8,836 nucleotides of DNA from Gemmatimonadota bacterium. GTDB lineage: Bacteria; Gemmatimonadota; Gemmatimonadetes; Gemmatimonadales; Gemmatimonadaceae. The stretch spans positions 1-8,836 of the forward strand of contig JARIET010000107.1 in NCBI GenBank assembly GCA_031127185.1, read 5' to 3'. Below the pieces are notes generated by a model. It made no database searches. It worked only from the letters and a program-made list of their open reading frames with translations, and was not told the DNA's origin. Shown piece after piece: positions 1-5,995 of the stretch (its first letter is position 1; each line of letters starts with the position of its first letter). The position numbers and the translations under genes are program-made.

Positions 1-5
1 AAGAG

Positions 6-2363
6 CTAGTTCCGCAGCGGTTTTCCGGTTTCGAGCATGTGCTTGATGCGTGCCTGTGTTTCGGTCGTCCCGAGCAGCGCGAGAAATGCCTCGCGTTCGA
101 GGTCGAGCACATCCCATTCACTCACATCCCGTGGCGGACCATCGCCACCCGAAAGCACATACGCCACGTGCCGACCGATGCGCACGTCGTGCTCCGATGC
201 CTGGCCCCCTTCCTTGAAGGCAAAGAGCGCGTAGTTCAGGTTGCCGACGGATTCGCGGCCGAGCGCGCGGATGGTCCGCACCTGTGGAGCCACGTAATCC
301 GGCGCGAGGTCGAGGACGCGCGCCTTGGCGTCGGCCAACAGGTGATCGCGGTTCATGGTGATCCGATCCGCCACCGGCCGCAGCAGTCCCATCTTGCGTG
401 CCTCGTGCGCACTCGCGCTCATCTGCGCCAACGCAATCAACTTGAATGCGCGCTTCGGCGCCTCGAACGGATCCGACTCGTCATACGGTTTGAGTGCGTC
501 GGTGAAGCGGAACAACAACTCCTTCGTTCCGCCTCCGCCCGGAATCAGCCCTACGCCGACCTCCACCAATCCCATGTACAATTCGGCATGCGCCTGAATG
601 CGGTCCGTGTGGAGCGAAAACTCCGCGCCGCCGCCGAGCGTCAACCCGAACGGTGCTGCAACGACAGGAAATGGCGCGAGTCGTACGCTCATCACGGACT
701 GCTGGAAACGACGCACGGCGGTGTCGAGCACCTTGAACTCGCCGGTGGCCGCGAGCTGCAGCACGCCGGCGAGATTCGCGCCGGCGGTGAAGGTACGCGG
801 GTCGTCGTTGCCGAGCACGAGACCGGCGTAGTTCCCTGACGAGATGCGCTCGATGGACTTGGCCAGCATGTCGAGAACGCCTGGGCCAAGCGTGTTCATC
901 TTGCCGCAGAACTCCAGGCAGAGGACGCCATCGCCGAGGTCCACGCAGCGGGCGTCGTCGTTGGAGTCGAGCACCTTGCCCCGGGCGCGCAGGTCTGCAA
1001 GATCGAGACGACCAGGAACCGGTTGCAGCACCACTCGCCCAGCCGCCGCGATTTGTTCAGCCGACGGTATGGGCGTGGCGTCGTAGCCCGGGACCATCGT
1101 ACCCTTCTTTCCTGACTTATAGAAGGCGCTGCCGGCAGCAGCGAGGAGGGGCGGCTCAGCCCTGCCAGCCGCGGCCATCTCGGCGCGGAGCCAGGACAGT
1201 CCAAGTGCGTCCATCACCTTGAATGGCCCAATCTCCCAGCCAAACCCCCATTCGAGCGCGCGGTCAACGCTGGGCACGTCATACGCGAGCCGCGGCGATG
1301 TAAGCGCCACGTAGTGTGAGCTCTCCACAAAAAGCCGGCGCAGGAAATCGCCGTACTTCCCGCGGATGGCGCGCGCCTTTCGCACGCGTTCGGCTGCCGG
1401 CAGGCGGAGAATCTCCGACATCGTATCAGTCGTGACCTTCTTCTGCGGTTTGTATTCGAGGGTCTTCCAGTCGAGGGTATGGATCTCCTTGCCGACACGC
1501 TTGTAGAAACCGGCGCCGGACTTTTCGCCGAGCCGCCCCTGCTTCACCAGCTCCGCAACCCACTGCGGCATGGAAAAGTCCTCGCCGGTGGCCTGCGACA
1601 GTCCGCCGGTGACGTGGGCGAGCGTATCGATGCCGGACAGGTCGCCGGTGCGAAAGGTGGCGCTCTTGGCACGCGCGATCAGCGGACCGGTGAGCGTGTC
1701 CACTTCGTCGATCGAAAGGTCCAGCTCCATCATCAGCCGCATTGTCGTGGCCCAGCCGGCGATGCCCAGGCGATTGGCGACGAAACCGGGAGCATCCTTG
1801 GCGATGACGATTCCCTTGCCGAGGATGCGTTCGTGGAGGTGGCGCACGGCGGCGACCACCGCCGGCAGGGTCTGCGGAGTCGGGATGATCTCCAACAGGT
1901 GCATGTACCGCACCGGATTGAAGTAGTGCGTGCCGCAGAAATGCTGCTTGAAAGTCTCGCTGCGTCCGTGGAGGAGCACTTCCATCGGAATGCCCGAGGT
2001 GTTGCTGGAGACGATCGCGCGTGGCGCAATGGTCTCGAGTTTGGCGAACAGTTCCTGCTTGGGCGCGGGTTTTTCGAGAATGGCCTCGATGATCCAGTCG
2101 CACTCGCCGAGGAGATTCAAGTGATCGGCGGTGTTGCCGGTGGTGATGAGCGAGGCGCGGTCGGTGTCAAGGAAGGCCGCGGGGCGTGATTTGAGCGCCT
2201 TCTCAAGGCCCTTCCTGGCGGGGCCGGACCGATCCGGGGAGTTGGTGTCGTCGGAGCCGGGGATATCGAGGAGGACGACGGGCATACCGACCGATGCGGC
2301 GAGCGCCGCGATGCCAGCACCCATGATTCCGGCGCCGACGATGCCGACTTTCTTGATTCGCAT
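6..2363 (-). CDS. fadN: Fused 3-hydroxyacyl-CoA dehydrogenase / enoyl-CoA hydratase, FadN type
   Basis: Catalyses two consecutive steps of fatty-acid beta-oxidation in the cytoplasm: hydration of enoyl-CoA and NAD-dependent oxidation of 3-hydroxyacyl-CoA. The 785-residue protein has the dehydrogenase first and the hydratase last, the order of Bacillus subtilis FadN (about 789 aa, recalled from memory) and the reverse of E. coli FadB/FadJ. Seen in the sequence: Rossmann loop GAGIMG at residues 10-15; HYFNP with likely catalytic His146, followed by Glu158 twelve residues later; the second dehydrogenase domain to about residue 400; and a crotonase domain from about 475. In the crotonase domain, GGGAE places Glu581 and GLVE places Glu601, the 20-residue spacing of the two catalytic glutamates of hydratases, so both active sites look intact. 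The C-terminus HMLETGKPLRN closely matches FadN as I remember it. The ATG start lies right before the NAD-binding strand; no Shine-Dalgarno site is visible upstream. The thiolase and acyl-CoA dehydrogenase partners (fadA, fadE in Bacillus) would lie beyond the left edge, if present. Confidence 0.95.
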   Translation of the reverse strand: MRIKKVGIVGAGIMGAGIAALAASVGMPVVLLDIPGSDDTNSPDRSGPARKGLEKALKSRPAAFLDTDRASLITTGNTADHLNLLGECDWIIEAILEKPAPKQELFAKLETIAPRAIVSSNTSGIPMEVLLHGRSETFKQHFCGTHYFNPVRYMHLLEIIPTPQTLPAVVAAVRHLHERILGKGIVIAKDAPGFVANRLGIAGWATTMRLMMELDLSIDEVDTLTGPLIARAKSATFRTGDLSGIDTLAHVTGGLSQATGEDFSMPQWVAELVKQGRLGEKSGAGFYKRVGKEIHTLDWKTLEYKPQKKVTTDTMSEILRLPAAERVRKARAIRGKYGDFLRRLFVESSHYVALTSPRLAYDVPSVDRALEWGFGWEIGPFKVMDALGLSWLRAEMAAAGRAEPPLLAAAGSAFYKSGKKGTMVPGYDATPIPSAEQIAAAGRVVLQPVPGRLDLADLRARGKVLDSNDDARCVDLGDGVLCLEFCGKMNTLGPGVLDMLAKSIERISSGNYAGLVLGNDDPRTFTAGANLAGVLQLAATGEFKVLDTAVRRFQQSVMSVRLAPFPVVAAPFGLTLGGGAEFSLHTDRIQAHAELYMGLVEVGVGLIPGGGGTKELLFRFTDALKPYDESDPFEAPKRAFKLIALAQMSASAHEARKMGLLRPVADRITMNRDHLLADAKARVLDLAPDYVAPQVRTIRALGRESVGNLNYALFAFKEGGQASEHDVRIGRHVAYVLSGGDGPPRDVSEWDVLDLEREAFLALLGTTETQARIKHMLETGKPLRN

Positions 2364-2396
2364 GTGTTGAAGCTACAGGATTTTGCGCTGAGGAGG

Positions 2397-2562
2397 GTGT
2401 TACAGCGTGGACGCGGATAACGGCGGATCGAGACGGATGAACGCGGATACTGAAAAAGGGGAACAACAGCGCGGAGCCGAGCTGTCGTTCCCCCCAATCA
2501 GTAGCAGTATCCGCGTTTCTTGTGGTTCCAATCCGCGGAAATCCGCGTCCCCGCCGTAAAAC
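2397..2562. repeat. Imperfect inverted-repeat element built of GCGGAT units
   Basis: This element fills nearly the whole gap between the two minus-strand genes. Outer arms 2397-2418 and 2541-2562 (reverse complement) match at 19 of 22 positions. Inner arms 2440-2452 and 2505-2517 (AACGCGGATACTG) are a perfect 13-bp inverted pair. The octamer ACGCGGAT occurs four times: 2411-2418 and 2441-2448 on the plus strand, and 2509-2516 and 2541-2548 on the minus strand. Further GCGGAT copies sit at 2423-2428 (plus) and 2531-2536 (minus), with ACGGAT at 2433-2438. The arms point towards each other around a central hairpin. The right end abuts the stop codon of the peptidase gene. The design suggests a non-coding interspersed repeat (REP/BIME-like or MITE-like). 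No target-site duplication is obvious, and copy number cannot be judged from one window. Confidence 0.75.
2453..2493 (-). terminator. Rho-independent terminator of the S9 peptidase gene
   Basis: Stem arms are 2458-2470 and 2481-2493 (13 pairs) with a 10-base loop at 2471-2480. Read on the minus strand the stem is followed at once by TTTTT (2457-2453). The only non-Watson-Crick position (2465 with 2486) is a G-U wobble in a minus-strand transcript but an A-C mismatch in a plus-strand one, so the fold favours termination of minus-strand transcription. It lies 70 bases after the peptidase stop codon and should separate that transcript from the downstream fadN gene. Confidence 0.8.
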
Positions 2563-4611
2563 TCAGTCCTGCGTAACCGCCTTCATCGCCCCGCGTGCAT
2601 GCAGCTTGAACCAGTCGCGCAGGTAGAGCTGCGTGCGAATGAAGTTGCTCGGCTTGCTGCTGGTGCCGTGCCACTCGTCGTTGAAGCGCACCATCTGCGT
2701 GGGCACCTTTCGCACTTTCAGCGCTTCATAGAACTCTTCCGTCTGCGCGATCGGCGTGCGCAGGTCGTTCACGCCCGTCATCAGCATCGTCGGCGTCTTG
2801 ACGTTGCCCACGTACTTGAGCGGCGAACGGTTCCAGTGCTCCGTGATGTCTTCCCACGGCATCTTCTCGAAGTTCCGGTACCAGCTCGGTCCGTCGGTGT
2901 TGCCCACGAAGCTGATCCAGTTGATCACCGGGCAATTGGCCGAGGCCGCGGCGAAACGGTCGGTGTGACCCACCGTCCACGCGGTGAGCACGCCGCCGCC
3001 CGAGCAACCGTACACGTAGAGGTTCTCCGTGTCCACGTAGCCCTTGGCCACGACTTCATCGACGCCCTTCATCAGGTCATCAAAGTCCTTGCTCGGATAC
3101 GCGTTCTTGATGGCATTGCCGAACTTGCTGCCGTAGCCCGTGCTGCCGCGCGGGTTCGTGTAGAGCGTGATGTACCCGTTGGCTGCGTGCTCCTGATACG
3201 AAAAATTGAACGAACCGTTGTACATCGAGTGTGGGCCACCGTGGATGCTGAGCATCAGCGGGTATTTCTTGTTCGGGTCGAAATCGGGCGGCTTCACGAT
3301 CCAGCCCTGAATCTTCATGTTGTCGAGCGATGTGTACCAGATCTCTTCCACCGTGCCGAGCTTCTTGCCGGCGAGGACGTCTCCGTTGACGTCGGTGAGT
3401 TCCTTGATACCGGTGGCAGGCGCCTTGACGTTGAGTGACACGATATCGCCCGGCTTGAGCGCGCTGCTCATGGTGCCGACGGCGAGGCCCGTGGGGTGGA
3501 TATCGGTCACCGAGAGCATGTGCCTGGCGTCGGTGATCTTGCGGTGTTGGCCCGTGGTGGAAACGAAGTGCAGGTTCTGGTAGCCTTCGCTTTGCACCGT
3601 AAAGTAGATCCCGCTTCCGTCGCCCGCCCAGGTGAGGTTGGAGGGCGAGCGGTCGATGTCGAGCAGCATCTTCGATCCCGACCCGTCGATGCTCATCAGG
3701 TACATCTCGGAATCGATCCAGGTGTCCGTGCTGATATCGTAGCCCGTGTAGGCAATCCACTTGCCGTCGGGTGAGACAGCGGGACTGTTGTCGGGACCCT
3801 TCCGCGTGGTGAGCTGCTTGACCGAGCCCGAGGCGATGTCCACTGAATACACCTCGGACTCGCGCCATTCGTACTCGGCGTCCGGTACACGCGGGCCGGA
3901 GGCATACACAAGCGTCTTGCCGTCCGGGGTCCACTGGCCGGCGCCGGCGCTCCACTGTCCGCTGGTCACCTGGCGCGGCGTGCCGCCGTCGGCCGGAACC
4001 ACAAAGAGGTGCTGCGTGGCATCGGCGTTGAACCCCACGCCGTCCTGCCGATAGTCCAGTGAGTTCACCACGCGCGGGGCGGCGGTCCAGTTGGCCCCAC
4101 GCGGCCGGAATGCCGCTGCGGCGCCTTCGGCGCGCGGACTCGGCGTGCTGTTCGGCACCTGCGTGGTAAAGGCCAGCGTCTTGCCATCGGGCGACCAGCG
4201 CACGTTGCCGGGCGAACTCGTCAATCGCGTCACCTGCGTGACCGCACCTTCGGCGTCCATGTAGCGCGTGAAGATCTGGGCGCTGTTGTTCGGCTCACCC
4301 TGCGCGATGTACACGATGCGCGATCCGTCAGGTGACCAACTCGGCGCGGTACCATCGACGAGCTTCCGCGGCTTGGTGCCGTCCGCATTCATGATGTAGA
4401 TGGACGACGCCCGGCGGTCATTCAGCTTGTCGATCCAACCGCGCGTGTAGATGACGCTCTTGCCGTCTGGAGAAAGCTGCGGGTTGGACACCGTTTCCCA
4501 CTCGAGATAATCGGCCAGCGAGATGCGGTCGGACCGGCCGTTCTGTTGAGCGGGCGCAAGGGCCGGCGCCGCAGCCACGAACAGGACCAAGGTCAGGCGG
4601 GTGAACTTCAC
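2563..4611 (-). CDS. Secreted S9 family serine peptidase (dipeptidyl/acylaminoacyl-peptidase type)
   Basis: Probably removes short peptides or acylated residues from oligopeptides in the periplasm or outside the cell; the exact specificity cannot be read from sequence. The 682-aa product starts with an export signal (VKFTRLTLVLFVAAAPALAPA, likely cut at A21/Q22). A beta-propeller follows, with PD40-type repeats at about residues 47-56, 92-101, 139-148, 227-236 and 279-288 (WSPDGK-like blades). A Pro/Ala/Arg-rich insertion lies at about 154-180. The alpha/beta-hydrolase domain (from about 425) shows HGGP at 457-460 for the oxyanion region, nucleophile elbow GCSGGG with Ser537, Asp616 in GVNDLRTP and His648 in DEWHG, so the triad is complete. 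I chose the GTG start because AGGAGGT lies four bases upstream and the signal peptide begins there. An upstream extension of 57 residues would have no signal peptide at its N-terminus and would overlap the divergent transporter gene. A terminator follows the gene. Confidence 0.93.
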   Translation of the reverse strand: MKFTRLTLVLFVAAAPALAPAQQNGRSDRISLADYLEWETVSNPQLSPDGKSVIYTRGWIDKLNDRRASSIYIMNADGTKPRKLVDGTAPSWSPDGSRIVYIAQGEPNNSAQIFTRYMDAEGAVTQVTRLTSSPGNVRWSPDGKTLAFTTQVPNSTPSPRAEGAAAAFRPRGANWTAAPRVVNSLDYRQDGVGFNADATQHLFVVPADGGTPRQVTSGQWSAGAGQWTPDGKTLVYASGPRVPDAEYEWRESEVYSVDIASGSVKQLTTRKGPDNSPAVSPDGKWIAYTGYDISTDTWIDSEMYLMSIDGSGSKMLLDIDRSPSNLTWAGDGSGIYFTVQSEGYQNLHFVSTTGQHRKITDARHMLSVTDIHPTGLAVGTMSSALKPGDIVSLNVKAPATGIKELTDVNGDVLAGKKLGTVEEIWYTSLDNMKIQGWIVKPPDFDPNKKYPLMLSIHGGPHSMYNGSFNFSYQEHAANGYITLYTNPRGSTGYGSKFGNAIKNAYPSKDFDDLMKGVDEVVAKGYVDTENLYVYGCSGGGVLTAWTVGHTDRFAAASANCPVINWISFVGNTDGPSWYRNFEKMPWEDITEHWNRSPLKYVGNVKTPTMLMTGVNDLRTPIAQTEEFYEALKVRKVPTQMVRFNDEWHGTSSKPSNFIRTQLYLRDWFKLHARGAMKAVTQD

Positions 4612-4661
4612 GGGGACCTCCTTCCTTATGGGGGGGCGAGCCAGACGATAATATGGAATGA
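4612..4661. promoter_or_regulatory. Divergent promoter spacer between peptidase and transporter
   Basis: Only 50 bp separate the two divergent start codons. The single AT-rich patch, 4647-4654, can act as a -10 box on either strand: GATAAT (4647-4652, plus) and TATTAT (4653-4648, minus), each five of six to the sigma-70 consensus. The minus use would give a leader of roughly 30 bases carrying the strong Shine-Dalgarno site. The plus use would start transcription at or near the GTG at 4662. No convincing -35 box is seen for either, and a minus-strand -35 would have to lie inside the transporter coding region. The promoter call is inferred. Confidence 0.4.
4616..4622 (-). promoter_or_regulatory. 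Shine-Dalgarno site fixing the GTG start of the S9 peptidase
   Basis: On the minus strand this reads AGGAGGT, a full match to the anti-Shine-Dalgarno core, four bases before the GTG at 4611-4609. It decides the start in favour of the GTG that opens a canonical signal peptide. Confidence 0.88.
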
Positions 4662-5960
4662 GTGACTCCCCTGCCACCTGCTGTCCATCCACCTGCCGAA
4701 CCGCCGCCGCCCAGCGCCCGCCGGTCGATGGCAGCGCCGATGGTGCTGGCCGCCCTTGTTGCCGGCCTTGTCGTCGGCGCACTATTGCGGTCGTCGGCCG
4801 GGTCGGATGTTGCGGCTAGCGCAGCGCGGATCGAGATTGTCGGAACCCTGTGGATCAACGCGATCCGCATGACGGTGATTCCTCTGGTAGCGGCGCTTAC
4901 GATCGCTGCCGTGGCGAGTTCTGGCGATGCCGCGAAGCTCGGCAGGCTGGGAGGTTATGCCGCTCTTGTGTTTCTGGCGCTCCTCTTCGCCGGCGGCTTC
5001 TTCACCATGCTCGTGGCCCCACTCGGAATGAGCGGGCTCAACATCGCGCCGGATGTCGCCGTTCGCCTCAGGGAGTCGTTGGGCGCAACGGCAACTGCGA
5101 CCCCTGTGACGATGCCATCACTCGCCCAGCGGATCGTGGACATCGTTCCCGTAAACCCCATCAAGGCTGCCGCCGACGGGGCAATCCTACCGGTGGTCGT
5201 CTTTTCCCTGGCCCTGGGACTGGCGCTCACGCGAGTTTCGGCCGAGAAGCGGGATCCGTTCATCGAGATCTGTCGCGCCATTTCGGACGCTCTGTTGGTG
5301 TTGGTCCAGTGGGTGCTCGCCCTCGCACCGATTGGCGTGTTCGCCCTCGCCCTGGCGCTCGGCACAAAAATGGGCGCGTCGTCGGCAGGTGCACTCGTGC
5401 GGTACCTCGTCACCCTCTGCGGCGCGCTCTTTTCGTTCACGCTGCTTCTCTACCCCGTGGTGGCCCTGCTCGGGCGCCTCTCACCACGGCGGTTCGCCAC
5501 CGCTGCGCTACCGGCGCAGGCGGTGGCGTTCAGCGTGCGGTCGTCGCTTGCAGCGCTGCCTGCGATGATCACCGCGGTGCGCGACACTCTCCACCTGGGA
5601 CCGCGGGCGAGCGGGTTCGTGCTTCCGCTCGCGGTGTCGGTGTTCCGGGTCAACGTGCCGATTGCCTGGGTGGTGGGACTGATGTTCCTCGGCAAACTGT
5701 ACGGCGTGCCGCTCAGTGCGGGTTCCCTCGCCGTGTTGGTGGCGACGGCAACGCTGCTTTCGTTTAGCGTGCCGGGGCTGCCGAGCGCGTCGCTGTTTCT
5801 ATTGTCACCGGTACTCGCGCAGAACGGAATCCCGGTGGAGGGCGTAGGAATCCTGATTGCGCTTGATGCCATCCCCGACATGTTCAAGACGCTGGTGAAC
5901 GTCACCGCACACCTGACGAGTTCGGTTATTGTCGCGCGCCTGGATCCTGAAAGCACCTGA
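4662..5960 (+). CDS. DAACS-family (dicarboxylate/amino acid:cation symporter fold) transporter, divergent
   Basis: An inner-membrane secondary transporter of the glutamate/dicarboxylate symporter fold; substrate unknown. Of 432 residues, membrane segments are visible at about 24-43, 60-85, 96-119, 173-191, 208-233, 246-270, 315-345 and 392-424. Two re-entrant hairpins are recognisable: HP1 with AFSVRSSLAALP (289-300) and HP2 with SFSVPGLPSAS (367-377). The last helix, LDAIPDMFKTLVNVT (401-415), is typical of the family and keeps Asp402, Asp406 and Asn413. However, the family NMDGT motif aligns with FRVNV (328-332), the substrate-binding arginine (R397 in GltPh) aligns with Lys409, and the NVTGD aspartate (D405 in GltPh) aligns with His417. 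Ion coupling and substrate may therefore differ from the characterised members. The first 22 residues are Pro-rich. The GTG start is the first in-frame start after a stop codon and has no Shine-Dalgarno site; ATGs at 4728 and 4740 are alternatives, also without one. The next gene follows after 35 bp, suggesting co-transcription. Confidence 0.87.
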   Translation: MTPLPPAVHPPAEPPPPSARRSMAAPMVLAALVAGLVVGALLRSSAGSDVAASAARIEIVGTLWINAIRMTVIPLVAALTIAAVASSGDAAKLGRLGGYAALVFLALLFAGGFFTMLVAPLGMSGLNIAPDVAVRLRESLGATATATPVTMPSLAQRIVDIVPVNPIKAAADGAILPVVVFSLALGLALTRVSAEKRDPFIEICRAISDALLVLVQWVLALAPIGVFALALALGTKMGASSAGALVRYLVTLCGALFSFTLLLYPVVALLGRLSPRRFATAALPAQAVAFSVRSSLAALPAMITAVRDTLHLGPRASGFVLPLAVSVFRVNVPIAWVVGLMFLGKLYGVPLSAGSLAVLVATATLLSFSVPGLPSASLFLLSPVLAQNGIPVEGVGILIALDAIPDMFKTLVNVTAHLTSSVIVARLDPEST

Positions 5961-5995
5961 CAGCGGAAGTCCGTCCCCCATCGACATTTTCCTGA

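Noticed and set aside
39..839. Long plus-strand open frame (266 codons) opposite the fused beta-oxidation enzyme
   Set aside because: It lies wholly antisense to crotonase-domain sequence with clear family motifs. Its translation is rich in His/Arg and shows no domain, as expected from antisense reading of GC-rich coding DNA.
1479..2189. Plus-strand open frame of 236 codons
   Set aside because: Antisense to the NAD-binding domain of the fused enzyme; no recognisable domain in the translation.
2401..2550. Possible short CRISPR-like array, because ACGCGGAT recurs
   Set aside because: The units lie in both orientations, are only eight bases long and are irregularly spaced. There are no uniform spacers and no cas genes.
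2599..3438. Plus-strand open frame of 279 codons opposite the peptidase catalytic domain
   Set aside because: The minus strand here encodes the intact catalytic triad; the antisense translation has no family signature.
4658..4661. ATG at 4658-4660 as the transporter start
   Set aside because: It is out of frame with the transporter and opens a frame without membrane-protein character.
4850..5767. Plus-strand open frame of 305 codons overlapping the transporter in another frame
   Set aside because: The transporter frame has hydrophobic helices and family motifs. The alternative frame yields a Gly/Arg-rich sequence typical of an out-of-frame reading.
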